DNA of 64,000 bases from Burkholderiales bacterium (GTDB lineage Bacteria; Pseudomonadota; Gammaproteobacteria; Burkholderiales; Burkholderiaceae_E): positions 21,041 to 85,040 of the forward strand of contig JAPLQE010000054.1 in NCBI GenBank assembly GCA_026399835.1, in the 5' to 3' direction. Of the stretch, positions 19,102 to 30,488 are shown piece by piece; the first letter of the stretch is position 1; each line of letters starts with the position of its first letter. Both the position numbers and the translations under genes were made by a program. Below the pieces are notes generated by a model. It did no database searches, was not told where the DNA came from, and saw only the letters and a program-made list of their open reading frames with translations.

Positions 19102-19617
19102 CTACTTCGCCGAGTTCAGCGCGCGCAGCACCTTCTCGGTGACGTCGATCCGCGGTGACACATGGACGGCGTCCTGGAAGATCACGTCGTAGCGCTCCTG
19201 CTCGGCGATCTGGCGGATCACGCGGTTCGCCCGCTCGATCACGGTCGCCAGTTCCTCGTTGCGGCGCTGGTTGATGTCCTCGCGGAACTCGCGCTGCTTG
19301 CGCTGGAACTCACGATCGAGGTCGGCGAGTTCGCGCTGGCGCCGCAGCCGCTCGCCCTCGGCGATGACGGTCGCATCGCGCTCGAGCTTCTCGGAGGTCT
19401 GCTTGAGGCGGGCGGCCATGTCCTGCAGGTCCTTGTCGCGGCGCGAGAACTCCTGCTGGATACGGTCCTGCGCCGACTTCGCGGCGCTGGACTCGCGGAT
19501 GATCCGCTCCAGGCTCACATAGCCGATCTTGATCGGCGCATCCTGCTGCTGCGCGATCGAGACGGTCGTCGCTGCGGCGAGAACGCCCGCTGCGGCGAGC
19601 CGGACGAGCTTCTTCAT
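19102..19617 (-). CDS. skp: Periplasmic chaperone Skp/OmpH
   Basis: A 171-residue periplasmic holdase for unfolded outer-membrane proteins on their way to BamA. The signal peptide is [18 protein letters not shown] with cleavage after about residue 22 ('SIAQ'). The mature chain ('[20 protein letters not shown]' start) is almost entirely charged coiled coil, matching the tentacle arms. The ATG with AGGGGAC upstream was preferred over an in-frame GTG 7 codons earlier. It lies between bamA and lpxD on the same transcript. Confidence 0.95.
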   Translation of the reverse strand: MKKLVRLAAAGVLAAATTVSIAQQQDAPIKIGYVSLERIIRESSAAKSAQDRIQQEFSRRDKDLQDMAARLKQTSEKLERDATVIAEGERLRRQRELADLDREFQRKQREFREDINQRRNEELATVIERANRVIRQIAEQERYDVIFQDAVHVSPRIDVTEKVLRALNSAK

Positions 19618-19708
19618 CGGATCAGTCCCCTGGGGCACGACGCACCCGGTCGGCGGGCGCCTCGCGGCGCGCGCATTCTCGCATATCGCCCGGCCGCACG
19701 GTCGCGCC

Positions 19709-21985
19709 TCAGAAACCCGTCCCGATCTGGAACTGGAAGCGCTGCGTGCGGTCGCCGGGCTGCTTGTTGATCGGGAAACCGACCGACAGCTTCAGCGGGC
19801 CGAGCGGCGAGAGCCAGTTCAGGCCGAGACCGGTCGAGTAGCGCAGGTCGGTCAGGTCGATGGTGTCGGCCCACACGTTGCCGACGTCCACGAAGGTGAA
19901 CATGCGCACCTGCTGGTCGTTGCCCGCGCCCGGCAGCGGGAACAGGAACTCCGCGCTCGCCACGATCTTCGACTGGCCGCCGCGCGGATAGTTGTCCGCA
20001 TCCCGCGGGCCGAGGCTGGCGGCCTCGAAGCCGCGCACCGAGCCGATGCCCCCGGCGTAGTAGTTCTTGAACAGCGGGTACGGATTGCCGCCGAGCGCCC
20101 AGCCACGCGCCACCGAGCCGTAGAAGCCGATCGTGTAGTCCTTCGTCAGCGGCTTGTAGTACTGGGTGTCGAAGTTCGCACGGGTGTAGCGCAGGTCGCC
20201 GACCGGCAGGGTGAACTCGACGTTGCCGCCCATGTAGAGGCCGCGCGTAGGCGTGAGCGGGCTGTCGCGTTCGTCGCGGAACCAGCCGATCTGGCCGAGG
20301 GCGGCCCAGCTGCTCTCGCCGAAGGTGTCGACGTATTCCTTGTAGCGGGCCGGCGGGTTCGCGCCGAGCGAGAGGTTGTTGCGCTCGTAGGCGAGGCCGA
20401 AGGTGACGCGATCGACCTCGGTGTAGGGAATGCCGAAGCGCATGCCCAGCCCCTGGGTCTCGATGACGTAGTCGCCCAGCCCGAGCGCGGACGCGTTGAA
20501 ACGCCGCGTGAAGACATCGAAGCTGCGCGAGATGCCGTCGGGCGTGAAGTACGGATCGGTGCTCGACAGCGTGATCTGGCGCTGAGTGCGGCCGGTGTTC
20601 ATGTTCAGGCCGATCGACTTGCCGGTGCCCAGGAAGTTCTGCTGGTTCACCGAGGCGGTCAGGATCAGCTTGTCGGTGCTCGAGAAGCCCACGCCGATCA
20701 GGAACGTGCCGGTGGAGCGCTCGGTCACGTTGACGTTCAGGTCGACCTGATCGGGCGCTTCCGGCACCGGCACGGTGTCGATGGTGACGTTGGTGAAGTA
20801 GCCCAGCCGCGTGAGCCGCTCGCGAGACAGGCGGATCTTGTCGGTGTCGTACCAGGCGCTCTCGAACTGGCGCAGCTCACGGCGGACCACCTCGTCGCGG
20901 CTGCGCGCGTTGCCAGAGATGTTGATCCGGCGCACGTAGGCTCGGCGGCCCGGATCGACCGTGACGTTGAAGAAGACGGTCCGCTTCTCGCGGTCGACGT
21001 CCGGGATGGCATTGATGTTCGCGAATGCGTAGCCGATCGATCCGTAGACCTCGGTCATCGTGCGCGTCGACTCGGCCAGACGCTGCCCGTTGAGGACATC
21101 CCCCTGCCGGACCAGCATCAGCTTGTCGAGCTCGGCTTCCCGACCCAGCGTGTTGCCGCTGAACTGGAAGCCGGTGACGGTGTAGCGCTCGCCTTCGGTG
21201 ATGTTCACCGTGATGTAGACGCCCTCACGGTCCGGGTCGATCGAGACCTGCGTGGAATCGATCGAGAACTCGAGAAAGCCGCGGTTCAGATAGAACGAGC
21301 GAAGACGCTCGAGGTCGCCGGCGAGCTTCTCGCGCGCGTACTGGTCGGTCTTCGTGTACCAGGAGATCCAGGTCGGCGTGGAGAGCTGCAGCTGGTCGAG
21401 CAGTGCGGCCTCGGTGAAGGCCTTGTTCCCGACCACCCGGATCTGCGTGATCCTCGCATCGGCGCCCTCTTCGATCGCCATCGAGACCGCGACGCGATTG
21501 CGCTCGAGCGGCGTGACCGTGGAGGTGACCCGCGCCGCGTACTTGCCGCGCGCGAGGTACTGGCGCTTGATCTCCTGCTCGGCACGATCGAGCAGCGCCC
21601 GGTCGAAGATCCGCGACTCGGACAGGCCGAGCTCCTTGAGCGCCTTGAGCAGCTGCTCGCTGGAGATGTCCTTGGAGCCGCTGACCTCGACGGTGGCGAT
21701 CGAAGGACGCTCCTCGAGGTAGACGACGAGCACCTCGCCCTCCACCTCGAGCCGCACGTCGTTGAACAGACCTGTCGCATAGAGGGCCCGCAGCGCCTGC
21801 GAGGCGCGCTGGTCGTCCAGGCGCTCGCCGACCTTGATCGGCAGATAGCCGAACACCGTGCCGGGCTCGACGCGCTGGACGCCGACGAGCCGGATGTCAC
21901 GGACGGTGAAAGGGTCGAACGCCCAAGCGAGCGTGGCAAGCATGCTCGCGGCGAGCGCGAACACGGATTTCGCGAGCGGACGCAT
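19709..21985 (-). CDS. bamA: Outer-membrane protein assembly factor BamA
   Basis: The 758-residue Omp85 core of the BAM complex. A signal peptide ends near residue 22 ('ATLAWAF'). Five POTRA domains follow (about 24-420), starting 'FTVRDIRLVGVQRVEPGTVF'. The C-terminal 16-strand barrel has the conserved lid-loop motif 'GSVRGFEAASLGPRD' and ends with the barrel signal 'FQFQIGTGF' (terminal Phe). Length is normal. It is preceded by rseP and followed by its chaperone skp. Confidence 0.98.
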   Translation of the reverse strand: MRPLAKSVFALAASMLATLAWAFDPFTVRDIRLVGVQRVEPGTVFGYLPIKVGERLDDQRASQALRALYATGLFNDVRLEVEGEVLVVYLEERPSIATVEVSGSKDISSEQLLKALKELGLSESRIFDRALLDRAEQEIKRQYLARGKYAARVTSTVTPLERNRVAVSMAIEEGADARITQIRVVGNKAFTEAALLDQLQLSTPTWISWYTKTDQYAREKLAGDLERLRSFYLNRGFLEFSIDSTQVSIDPDREGVYITVNITEGERYTVTGFQFSGNTLGREAELDKLMLVRQGDVLNGQRLAESTRTMTEVYGSIGYAFANINAIPDVDREKRTVFFNVTVDPGRRAYVRRINISGNARSRDEVVRRELRQFESAWYDTDKIRLSRERLTRLGYFTNVTIDTVPVPEAPDQVDLNVNVTERSTGTFLIGVGFSSTDKLILTASVNQQNFLGTGKSIGLNMNTGRTQRQITLSSTDPYFTPDGISRSFDVFTRRFNASALGLGDYVIETQGLGMRFGIPYTEVDRVTFGLAYERNNLSLGANPPARYKEYVDTFGESSWAALGQIGWFRDERDSPLTPTRGLYMGGNVEFTLPVGDLRYTRANFDTQYYKPLTKDYTIGFYGSVARGWALGGNPYPLFKNYYAGGIGSVRGFEAASLGPRDADNYPRGGQSKIVASAEFLFPLPGAGNDQQVRMFTFVDVGNVWADTIDLTDLRYSTGLGLNWLSPLGPLKLSVGFPINKQPGDRTQRFQFQIGTGF

Positions 21986-22021
21986 GAAACTCCTGGGTGG
22001 CCCGGCGGGCCACCCGGCGCG

Positions 22022-23377
22022 TCACCCGCCGAAAAGCCTGCTCAGATCGTTGAACAGCGCCACGGCCATCAGCCCGACGATAGCCGCCAGCCCTGCCTTC
22101 TGGGTGACCTGCATGAAGCGCTCGGAGAGCGGCCGGCCCTTGATCGCTTCGAGGCCGTAATATACCAAATGCCCTCCGTCGAGGACGGGCACCGGCAGCA
22201 GGTTGAGCACACCGAGACTCACGCTGATGAGCGCGAGGAAGGCGACGTACGCGAATGCGCCGACCTTCGCCGACTGTCCCGCGTAGTCGGCGATCGCGAC
22301 CGGGCCGCTCAGGTTGCGCCAGGACAGGTCGCCGGTCAGCATCTTGCCGAGCATGCGCAGCGAGAACCACGACATGTCCCAGGTCTGGCGCGCGCCGTAG
22401 CCGATCGCATCGATCGGGCCGTGGTCGACCCGCACCATCTCCACACGGTTCTGCAGCGCCGCGCCGATCCGGCCGACGCTGCGGCCGGCATCCTCGGGTC
22501 GATCCGAGCGCTGAGCCTGCGGCACCACCACGATGCGCTGCTCGACACTGGCGCGACGGATCGACAGCGCGACCTCGCGCCCGGCGTTCTCGCGCAGGAC
22601 CTCGATCAGGTCGGTGGCTCGTCCGAGCGGGCGGCCATCGACCGAGACGATCTCGTCGCCGGCGAGCAGCCCCGCCTTCGCTGCACTGCCATCGGGCGAC
22701 ACCGAGCCGATCGAGACCACGCCGCCGGCGATCTCCAGCCCGAGGCTGCGCATGAAGTCCTTGTCGAGCTCGCCCGAACCGAGGCCGCCGGTATCGAGCG
22801 CAACCTGCAGCGAACGGCCGTCGCGCTGCACCACCAGGCGCGCCTCGCGCTTCTCGACGACGGCGTCGATCAGGCGCAGCCGGAACTCGGGCATCGAGCG
22901 GATCTCGCGCCCGTCGATCGCGGTGACGCGATCGCCGGCGCGCAGTCCGGCCGCCGCCGCCTGGGAGCCGGCCACCGGTTCGCCGAGGGCCGCCGCGGGC
23001 TCCTCGATGCCGACCATGCCGAGCGAGGCGTACAGGCCGATGGCGAGCACGAAGTTCGCGAGCGGACCGGCGATGACGATCGCCGAACGCTTGCCCAGGC
23101 TCTGCCGGTTGAACGCCCGGTGCACCTCGTGCGCCTCGACCGAGCCCGGACCGCCCTCGCGCTCGTCGAGCATCCGCACGTAGCCGCCGAGCGGGATCGG
23201 CGAGATCGTCCACTCGGTGCGGTCGGCGCCGACGGTGAAGCGCAGCAGCGGCTTGCCGAATCCGATCGAGAAGCGCAGCACCTTCACGCCGCACCAGCGG
23301 GCGACCGAGTAATGGCCGAGCTCGTGGACGAAGATCAGCAGGGCGAGCGCGAAGAGGAAGGCGACGAGGGTGGTCAT
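22022..23377 (-). CDS. rseP: Site-2 zinc metalloprotease RseP
   Basis: A 451-residue intramembrane protease that cleaves anti-sigma factors (RseA type) in the envelope stress response. The zinc motif HELGH is at 18-22 in the first membrane helix. A second motif, '[13 protein letters not shown]', supplies the third ligand. Two PDZ domains lie between (about 120-200 and 215-300, '[17 protein letters not shown]', '[17 protein letters not shown]'). Four membrane segments are visible. The start overlaps the dxr stop by 4 bases. A longer frame reading back through dxr was rejected. Confidence 0.97.
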   Translation of the reverse strand: MTTLVAFLFALALLIFVHELGHYSVARWCGVKVLRFSIGFGKPLLRFTVGADRTEWTISPIPLGGYVRMLDEREGGPGSVEAHEVHRAFNRQSLGKRSAIVIAGPLANFVLAIGLYASLGMVGIEEPAAALGEPVAGSQAAAAGLRAGDRVTAIDGREIRSMPEFRLRLIDAVVEKREARLVVQRDGRSLQVALDTGGLGSGELDKDFMRSLGLEIAGGVVSIGSVSPDGSAAKAGLLAGDEIVSVDGRPLGRATDLIEVLRENAGREVALSIRRASVEQRIVVVPQAQRSDRPEDAGRSVGRIGAALQNRVEMVRVDHGPIDAIGYGARQTWDMSWFSLRMLGKMLTGDLSWRNLSGPVAIADYAGQSAKVGAFAYVAFLALISVSLGVLNLLPVPVLDGGHLVYYGLEAIKGRPLSERFMQVTQKAGLAAIVGLMAVALFNDLSRLFGG

Positions 23378-24546
23378 GCGGCGTGCTCCGCGAGGCGAAC
23401 CCCGGCGTGTGCCCGGGCACACGCATCGAGCGCGAGCACCTCGGCGGTGTCGAGGGGCGCGGGCGAGGCGCCGAGTGCGTCGAGGACGGCCTCGTTGATC
23501 AGGGCGATGTCGGTAAAGCGGATGCGGCGCTCGAGGAATGCGTCGACGGCCACCTCGTTGGCGGCATTGAGGACGCAGGGCGCTGCGGCCCCGACGGCCA
23601 GGGCCTCGCGGGCCAGGCGCAGGCACGGGAAGCGGATCGGGTCGGGGCGCTCGAAGTCCAGGCGCCCGTGGGCGGCCAGGTCGAGCAGCGACGCCCCGCT
23701 GTCGATGCGCTGCGGCCAGGCGAGCGCATGGGCGATCGGCGTTCGCATGTCGGGGTTGCCGAGCTGCGCGAGGATCGAGCCGTCGACGTACTCGACCATC
23801 GAATGCACGAGGCTCTGCGGATGGATCACGACGTCGAGCCGGTCGGGGGGCATGTCGAACAGGAAGTGCGCCTCGATCAGCTCGAGGCCCTTGTTCATCA
23901 TGGTCGCGGAATCGACCGAGATCTTTCGGCCCATGCTCCATTTGGGATGGGCGACCGCCTGCTCGGGCGTCACCTCGGCCATCCGCGCCAGCTCCATCGA
24001 GCGGAACGGTCCGCCCGAGGCGGTCAGCACGATCCGGCGCACCCCTTCCCGCCCGCCGTCGGCCGGCAGGCACTGGAACACCGCGTTGTGCTCGCTGTCG
24101 ATCGGCAGTATCCGGGCGCCGCCCTCGCGGACGGCCGCGAGGAAGACCGGGCCGGCCATGACGATCGCTTCCTTGTTGGCGAGCAGGATGGTCTTGCCGG
24201 CACGGGCCGCAGCCAGCGTGGGCTCGAGGCCGGCGGCACCGACGATCGCGGCCATCACCAGGTCGGTCTCGGAGGCGGCGGCGACGCGCGCAGCCGCCTC
24301 GGGTCCGTCGAGGACCTCGGTCCGGCTGCCGCAGGTCGCCAGCGCGGCGCGCAGCAGCGCCGCCGAAGCCGGGTCGGACAGCACCGCATACGCCGGCCGA
24401 TGCGCCAGGCACTGCTGGAGCAGGCGCTCGTGGCTGCGCCGCGCGGTGAGCGCGAACACCTCGAAGCGGTCGGGGTGGCGCGCGACGACGTCGAGCGTGC
24501 TTTCGCCGATCGAGCCCGTCGCGCCGAGGATCGTGATCCGCTGCAT
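23374..24546 (-). CDS. dxr: 1-deoxy-D-xylulose 5-phosphate reductoisomerase
   Basis: The second MEP-pathway enzyme, which makes 2-C-methylerythritol 4-phosphate with NADPH and a divalent metal. It has 390 residues. The NADPH motif '[14 protein letters not shown]' is at 8-21. The metal and substrate blocks are '[14 protein letters not shown]' and '[20 protein letters not shown]'. It feeds isoprenoid precursors to UppS two genes upstream. It follows cdsA by 7 bases and overlaps rseP by 4. Confidence 0.97.
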   Translation of the reverse strand: MQRITILGATGSIGESTLDVVARHPDRFEVFALTARRSHERLLQQCLAHRPAYAVLSDPASAALLRAALATCGSRTEVLDGPEAAARVAAASETDLVMAAIVGAAGLEPTLAAARAGKTILLANKEAIVMAGPVFLAAVREGGARILPIDSEHNAVFQCLPADGGREGVRRIVLTASGGPFRSMELARMAEVTPEQAVAHPKWSMGRKISVDSATMMNKGLELIEAHFLFDMPPDRLDVVIHPQSLVHSMVEYVDGSILAQLGNPDMRTPIAHALAWPQRIDSGASLLDLAAHGRLDFERPDPIRFPCLRLAREALAVGAAAPCVLNAANEVAVDAFLERRIRFTDIALINEAVLDALGASPAPLDTAEVLALDACARAHAGVRLAEHAA

Positions 24547-24553
24547 CGCGCGA

Positions 24554-25405
24554 TTATCGCAGCAGTTGGAGCAGCAGCAGGCAGCCGGGCATCGTCGGGA
24601 TCAGGGCGTCGATCCGGTCGAGCACGCCGCCGTGGCCGGGCAGCAGCGTGCCGCTGTCCTTGACACCGGCCAACCGCTTGAGGAGCGACTCGTAGAGGTC
24701 GCCCACGACCGACAGGGCTGCGACCGCTGCCAGCACCGCCACGGTCGCGGCGAGCCCGGCGCGGGCCGCCACCCAGCTGGAGAAGACGGTGGCCCCGCCG
24801 TCCGCGCCGGTGCCGCTGGCCGGCCAGCCGAACGCGACGAGCGCGGCCACCCCGAGCACCGCCGCGATGCCGCCGGCGACGCCCTCCCAGGTCTTGCCCG
24901 GGCTCACGCGGGGCGCGAGCTTGTGGCGTCCGAGCGCGCGGCCGGCGAAGTACGCGCCGATGTCGGCGAGCCAGACGATCGCCATGCACGACACCAGCAT
25001 CGCCGCACCCGCCAGGCGGAGCTCGTAGAGCGCGACCCAGGCGGCCGCCAGCAGCAGCGCAGCGGCGGGCCAGCCCGGGCCCACCCGCTGCACGCGGGCC
25101 AGCGACGCCGGGCCGATCGTCAGCCAGAACAGCAGGCTGGCGGCCGCGAGCACACCGACCGCGACCGGCGCCGCATCGGCCGGCCGGCCGGTGCGCCAGG
25201 CGACGTAGGCGATGCCGGCTGCCGCGAGCGCGGCACCGAGCAGGCGTCCGCCGCGGATCGAGCCGAGGAGCCGGCCCCACTCCGCGCCGGCGATCGCCAG
25301 CAGCGCGAGGGACACCAGGCCCCAGACCCAGGGCGGCGCGAGAAAGATGGACGGGATGAGGATCGCCAGCAGGACCAGCGCCGTGAGCACCCGTTGACCG
25401 AGCAC
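24554..25405 (-). CDS. cdsA: Phosphatidate cytidylyltransferase
   Basis: A 283-residue integral membrane enzyme that makes CDP-diacylglycerol for phospholipid synthesis. It has about eight hydrophobic segments and the CdsA signature near the C-terminus ('[11 protein letters not shown]', '[20 protein letters not shown]'), holding the metal-binding Asp residues. 'SPGKTWEG' is also conserved. It has a GTG start (MLGQRV) 13 bases after the uppS stop. Confidence 0.96.
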   Translation of the reverse strand: MLGQRVLTALVLLAILIPSIFLAPPWVWGLVSLALLAIAGAEWGRLLGSIRGGRLLGAALAAAGIAYVAWRTGRPADAAPVAVGVLAAASLLFWLTIGPASLARVQRVGPGWPAAALLLAAAWVALYELRLAGAAMLVSCMAIVWLADIGAYFAGRALGRHKLAPRVSPGKTWEGVAGGIAAVLGVAALVAFGWPASGTGADGGATVFSSWVAARAGLAATVAVLAAVAALSVVGDLYESLLKRLAGVKDSGTLLPGHGGVLDRIDALIPTMPGCLLLLQLLR

Positions 25406-25418
25406 GGGGCGCGCTGCC

Positions 25419-26195
<777 letters not shown>

Positions 26196-26241
26196 CGGTG
26201 GGAGGATGCTGGGAGAGGCCCGCGGGCGGCCTCGCCGACCG

Positions 26242-26808
26242 TCAGACGGTCATGATCTCCTGCTCCTTGGCCTGGAGCAGCTTGTCGATCTCGACGACGA
26301 AACGGTCGGTCAGCTTCTGGATGTCGTCCTGGGCGCGACGCTCGTCGTCCTCCGAGATGCCCTTGGCCTTGAGCAGGTCCTTCAGGTGCGTGTTCGCATC
26401 GCGGCGCAGGTTGCGGACCGCGACCTTCGCGTCCTCGCCCTCGCCCTTGACCAGCTTCGCGAGCTCCTTGCGGCGTTCCTCGGACAGCGGCGGCATCGGC
26501 ACGCGGATGATCTCGCCGATCATCGAGGGGTTCAGCCCCAGGCCCGACTCGCGGATGGCCTTGTCGATCGCCTGGCCCATCTTCTTCTCCCAGGGGGAGA
26601 CGCCGATCGTGCGCGAATCGACCAGCGTCACGTTGGCGACCTGGCTGATCGGCACCTTGCTGCCGTAGTACTCGACATGCACCTGATCGAGCAGGCCGGC
26701 ATGCGCGCGGCCGGTGCGGACCTTGGCGAGGTTCGACTTCAGGGACTCGATCGACTTCTGCATCTTCTGCTCGGTCGACGTGCGGATCTCGGGGATGGTG
26801 GTGGCCAT
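26242..26808 (-). CDS. frr: Ribosome recycling factor
   Basis: A 188-residue factor that splits post-termination ribosomes together with EF-G. The three-helix bundle sequence is typical: '[20 protein letters not shown]', '[14 protein letters not shown]', '[14 protein letters not shown]', '[20 protein letters not shown]'. The ATG (MATTIPEIR) was preferred to a longer frame that begins inside pyrH. It is 14 bases downstream of pyrH. Confidence 0.97.
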   Translation of the reverse strand: MATTIPEIRTSTEQKMQKSIESLKSNLAKVRTGRAHAGLLDQVHVEYYGSKVPISQVANVTLVDSRTIGVSPWEKKMGQAIDKAIRESGLGLNPSMIGEIIRVPMPPLSEERRKELAKLVKGEGEDAKVAVRNLRRDANTHLKDLLKAKGISEDDERRAQDDIQKLTDRFVVEIDKLLQAKEQEIMTV

Positions 26809-26822
26809 GACGCTCTCCGGGT

Positions 26823-27554
26823 TCAGACGTGCACCAGCGTGCCCTCGTCCTCGCCGAGCAGCACCCTGCGCAGGGCCCCCTCCTTGAAGATCGAGAACAC
26901 CTTGATCGGCAGCTTCTGGTCGCGGCACAGGGCGAACGCCGTGGCGTCCATCACCTTCAGGTCGCGGCCGATCACCTCGTCGAAGCTGATCGTGCGATAG
27001 CGTGTCGCCGTGAGATCCTTCATCGGATCGGCACTGTACACCCCGTCCACCTTGGTCGCCTTGAGCACGATCTGGGCGCCGATCTCGGCGCCACGCAGGG
27101 CGGCGGCGGTGTCGGTGGTGAAGAACGGGTTGCCGGTGCCGGCGGCGAAGATCACGACGCGCCCTTCCTCAAGGTAGCGCAGCGCCTTCGGCCGGATGTA
27201 CGGCTCGACGACCTGCTCGATCTTGAGGGCGGACATCGTGCGGGCGGCAACGCCCGCGCCGCGCAGTGCATCCTGCAGCGCCAGTGCGTTCATCACGGTC
27301 GCGAGCATGCCCATGTAGTCGGCGGTCGCGCGATCCATGCCTGCGGCCCCGCCGGCCACGCCGCGGAAGATGTTGCCGCCGCCGATCACGATGGCGAGCT
27401 CCACGCCCATGGCGACCGCCTCCGAGACCTGCCTGACCATTCCCTCGATCGTCCCGCGGTTGATGCCGTAGGCATCCTCGCCCATCAGGGCCTCGCCGGA
27501 CAGCTTGAGCAGCACGCGGCGGTAGTGGGGGGCGGTCGGGGCGGTGTCGGTCAT
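26823..27554 (-). CDS. pyrH: UMP kinase
   Basis: A hexameric bacterial UMP kinase of 243 residues that makes UDP for nucleic acid and sugar-nucleotide synthesis. It shows '[14 protein letters not shown]', '[11 protein letters not shown]', '[20 protein letters not shown]', '[15 protein letters not shown]'-type blocks and the final 'GTLVHV'. The ATG (MTDTAP) follows a 137-base GC-rich gap after tsf, in which no gene or T-tract terminator is visible. Confidence 0.97.
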   Translation of the reverse strand: MTDTAPTAPHYRRVLLKLSGEALMGEDAYGINRGTIEGMVRQVSEAVAMGVELAIVIGGGNIFRGVAGGAAGMDRATADYMGMLATVMNALALQDALRGAGVAARTMSALKIEQVVEPYIRPKALRYLEEGRVVIFAAGTGNPFFTTDTAAALRGAEIGAQIVLKATKVDGVYSADPMKDLTATRYRTISFDEVIGRDLKVMDATAFALCRDQKLPIKVFSIFKEGALRRVLLGEDEGTLVHV

Positions 27555-27691
27555 CGGACAGGGGCTCACGGACGGGGTGGCGGGCGGAGCCGCCGGGGCT
27601 GGGGAACGGGCCGGCGCCCAGCGGACCCCGGCCGGATCGGGGCCCGGCGCCCGGACGCGGCCCGCGCCGCCTCCGGACCGGGCCCGACGGG

Positions 27692-28582
27692 TCAGCGGGC
27701 CGCTGCGGCAGCCGCCTGCGCGGCCACCTCGGCCGCGAAGTCGGACTGCTTCTTCTCGATGCCCTCGCCCACGACGTACAGCACGAAGGCGTGGACCTTC
27801 GCAGCGCGGGCCTTGAGCAGGGCCTCGACGGTCAGCTTGTCGTCCTTGACGAACGGCTGGCCGAGCAGCGTGACCTCCTTGAGGTACTTCTGCACCGTCC
27901 CCTCGACCATCTTGGCGACGATCTCGGCGGGCTTGCCCGACTCCGCCGCCTTCTGGGTGGCGATCGAGCGTTCCTTCTCGATCAGCTCGGCAGAGACGCC
28001 GGACTTGTCGAGCGAGACCGGCTTGGACGCCGCGATCTGCATCGCGAGGTCCTTGGCCAGCGCCTCGTCGCCGCCCTCGACGTCGACCAGCACGCCGATC
28101 CGCGAGCCGCCGTGCACGTAGCTGGCGACCTTGCCCTGCGCGGCGATGCGCACGAAGCGGCGGATCGTCATGTTCTCGCCGATCTTGCCGATCAGCGCCG
28201 TGCGGCGCGCCTCGACGGTCGCGCCGTCCAGCGGCATCGCCGACAGCGCGGCGACGTCCGCGGGCGAGCCCTCGGCGATCAGGGTCGCGATCGACTTGGC
28301 GAAGCCCTGGAAATCGTCGTTCTTGGCGACGAAGTCGGTCTCGCAGTTGATCTCGACCATCGACGCGGTCTTGCCGTCGGCCGACAGGTACACCCCGACG
28401 ATGCCCTCGGCGGTGACCCGCGAGGCGGCCTTGCCGGCCTTGTTGCCGAGCTTGACCCGGAGGATCTCCTCGGCCTTGCCCAGGTCGCCGCCCGCTTCGG
28501 TCAGCGCCTTCTTGCACTCCATCATCGGCGCGTCGGTCTTCTCGCGCAGCTCCTTCACCATGCCTGCGGTGATCTCAGCCAT
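27692..28582 (-). CDS. tsf: Elongation factor Ts
   Basis: The 296-residue nucleotide exchange factor for EF-Tu. The UBA-like N-terminus '[20 protein letters not shown]' and '[16 protein letters not shown]' (the TDFV motif contacting EF-Tu) are diagnostic. The ATG (MAEITAG) 37 bases after rpsB was chosen over an in-frame upstream extension. The C-terminus ends in an Ala-rich tail. Confidence 0.98.
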   Translation of the reverse strand: MAEITAGMVKELREKTDAPMMECKKALTEAGGDLGKAEEILRVKLGNKAGKAASRVTAEGIVGVYLSADGKTASMVEINCETDFVAKNDDFQGFAKSIATLIAEGSPADVAALSAMPLDGATVEARRTALIGKIGENMTIRRFVRIAAQGKVASYVHGGSRIGVLVDVEGGDEALAKDLAMQIAASKPVSLDKSGVSAELIEKERSIATQKAAESGKPAEIVAKMVEGTVQKYLKEVTLLGQPFVKDDKLTVEALLKARAAKVHAFVLYVVGEGIEKKQSDFAAEVAAQAAAAAAR

Positions 28583-28619
28583 TCCTTGACTCCTCAGCTC
28601 GCTGTTTCCGCACGCCGGC

Positions 28620-29357
28620 TCAGGCCTGCTCGGCCTGCAGCTCGACGAACTCGTCGCCACCCTTGGCCGTTTCCTGCAGGGACGCCGAGCGGCCCGCGAG
28701 GATGGCGTCCGCTGCGCCTTCGGCGTACAGTTGGATCGCCTTGCCGGAGTCGTCGTTGCCCGGGATGATGTAGTCGATCCCGTCCGGCGAGTGGTTGGTG
28801 TCGACGACGCCGACCACCGGCACGCCGAGCTTCACCGCCTCGGTGATGGCGATCTTGTGGTAGCCGACGTCGATGACGAACAGCGCGTCCGGCAGGCCGT
28901 TCATGTCCTTGATGCCGCCGATGGCCTTGCTCAGCTTCTCCATCTCGCGGGAGAACAGCAGGGCCTCTTTCTTCGACATGCGATCGAAGCTGCCGTCGGC
29001 CTGCATGGTTTCCATGTCGCGCAGGCGCTTGATGGAGGTCTTGACGGTCTTGAAGTTGGTCAGCATGCCGCCGAGCCAGCGCTCGTCGACGTAGGGCATG
29101 CCGGCGCGCTTGGCTTCCTGCGCGACGATCTCGCGGGCCTGGCGCTTCGTGCCGACGAACAGGACCGTGCCGCGGTTCGACGCGAGCTGCGTCATGTACT
29201 TCATGGCGTCCTGGTACATGACCAGGGTCTTTTCCAGATTGACGATGTGGATCTTGTTGCGATGGCCGTAGATGTACGGGGCCATCTTGGGGTTCCAGAA
29301 TCGGGTCTGGTGACCGAAATGGACACCGGCTTCCAGCATCTGACGCATGGTGGTCAT
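28620..29357 (-). CDS. rpsB: 30S ribosomal protein S2
   Basis: A 245-residue S2 protein that starts '[25 protein letters not shown]'-like (family signature, given here in part). It contains '[18 protein letters not shown]', '[11 protein letters not shown]', '[12 protein letters not shown]' and '[19 protein letters not shown]'. It is the first gene of the long minus-strand block. The 300-base gap before it carries AGGGTTGCG repeats near its start and probably its leader promoter. GAAAGGAA sits just before the ATG as ribosome site. Confidence 0.98.
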   Translation of the reverse strand: MTTMRQMLEAGVHFGHQTRFWNPKMAPYIYGHRNKIHIVNLEKTLVMYQDAMKYMTQLASNRGTVLFVGTKRQAREIVAQEAKRAGMPYVDERWLGGMLTNFKTVKTSIKRLRDMETMQADGSFDRMSKKEALLFSREMEKLSKAIGGIKDMNGLPDALFVIDVGYHKIAITEAVKLGVPVVGVVDTNHSPDGIDYIIPGNDDSGKAIQLYAEGAADAILAGRSASLQETAKGGDEFVELQAEQA

Positions 29358-29658
29358 GAGTGCGTTCCTTTCAGCTTGCGCGAGGGTTGCGCTAGGGTTG
29401 CGTTATCCGCGGCCCGGGAGACCCCCGACACGGACGAACCGTGCACCCGAGGGGGCTCCAGACAGGACCTTGAGTCGCCCGCGGCGTCCCGTCACACTCC
29501 GTGAGGAAGTCGTGACCGGCTCGCCGCGAAGGCCGCGGTGGATTGGCCTGACCGGACCCGCAGCGCCCGCCATTCGGAGAACTTCCGAGAAAGGACGGGC
29601 GCCTGATTCCAGGCAAGCCTATAATCATAGCCCGAACAACGAGTTACCGACAAGTTCG
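29358..29658. other. Intergenic region between divergent rpsB and map
   Basis: About 300 bases without a gene. It should hold the rpsB promoter and leader (minus strand) and the map promoter (plus strand). Two AGGGTTGCG repeats (29383-29391 and 29394-29402) are 11 bases apart in the rpsB leader. A perfect TATAAT is at 29620-29625. I see no small ORF with a ribosome site. Confidence 0.7.
29620..29625 (+). promoter_or_regulatory. -10 hexamer TATAAT of map
   Basis: A perfect TATAAT stands 34 bases before the map ATG in otherwise GC-rich DNA. No good -35 hexamer is seen at 16-18 bases upstream, so the promoter may depend on an extended -10 or an activator. Confidence 0.55.
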
Positions 29659-30468
29659 ATGTCGATCGTCATCAAGACCGAGGCCGAGATCGCCGCGATG
29701 CGGCTGGCCGGGCGCCTGGCGTCCGAAGTGCTGGACTTCATCGGGCCGCACGTCAAGCCCGGCGTCACCACGGGCCATCTCGACGCGCTGTGCCACGACT
29801 ACATGGTGAACCAGCAGAAGACGGTCCCGGCACCGCTCAATTACGCGCCACCCGGCTACCGCCCCTTCCCCAAGTCGGTCTGCACCTCGGTCAATCACCA
29901 GGTGTGCCACGGCATTCCCGGCGACAAGGTGCTGAAGAACGGCGATGTGGTGAACATCGACGTGACCGTCATCAAGGACGGCTTCCACGGGGACACCAGC
30001 CGCATGTTCTTCATCGGCGAGTCCTCCATCGCCGCGCGCCGGCTGTGCCAGGTCACCTACGAATGCATGTGGCTCGGCATCGACCAGGTACGGCCCGGGG
30101 CGATGCTAGGCGACATCGGGCAGGTGATCCAGCGGCACGCGGAATCGAGCGGCTTCTCGATCGTCCGCGAGTTCTGCGGCCACGGGATCGGGCGGCGCTT
30201 CCACGAGGAGCCGCAGGTGCTGCACTACGGCCGCGCCGGGACGGGCGAGCCGCTGGTCGCCGGCATGATCTTCACGATCGAGCCGATGGTGAACGCGGGT
30301 CGCCGCGAGGTCCGCGAACTGGCCGACGGCTGGACCATCGTGACCAAGGACCACAGCCTCTCGGCGCAGTGGGAGCACACCGTGCTGGTCACCGAGACCG
30401 GCCACGAGGTGCTGACCACCTCGGCCGGCGCCCCCGTGCGCCCCGTCCTCCAGACGGTGGCGGCCTGA
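29659..30468 (+). CDS. map: Methionine aminopeptidase, type I
   Basis: A 269-residue dinuclear metallopeptidase that removes N-terminal Met from new proteins, after deformylation by Def (encoded about 2.6 kb away). All five metal ligands are present: D101, D112, H175, E208 and E239. The ATG gives the normal type I length with '[20 protein letters not shown]' as N-terminus. It lies 20 bases before glnD on the same strand and is divergent from rpsB, a common arrangement. Confidence 0.98.
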   Translation: MSIVIKTEAEIAAMRLAGRLASEVLDFIGPHVKPGVTTGHLDALCHDYMVNQQKTVPAPLNYAPPGYRPFPKSVCTSVNHQVCHGIPGDKVLKNGDVVNIDVTVIKDGFHGDTSRMFFIGESSIAARRLCQVTYECMWLGIDQVRPGAMLGDIGQVIQRHAESSGFSIVREFCGHGIGRRFHEEPQVLHYGRAGTGEPLVAGMIFTIEPMVNAGRREVRELADGWTIVTKDHSLSAQWEHTVLVTETGHEVLTTSAGAPVRPVLQTVAA

Positions 30469-30488
30469 GCCGCCCGCCTCGCGCCGCG

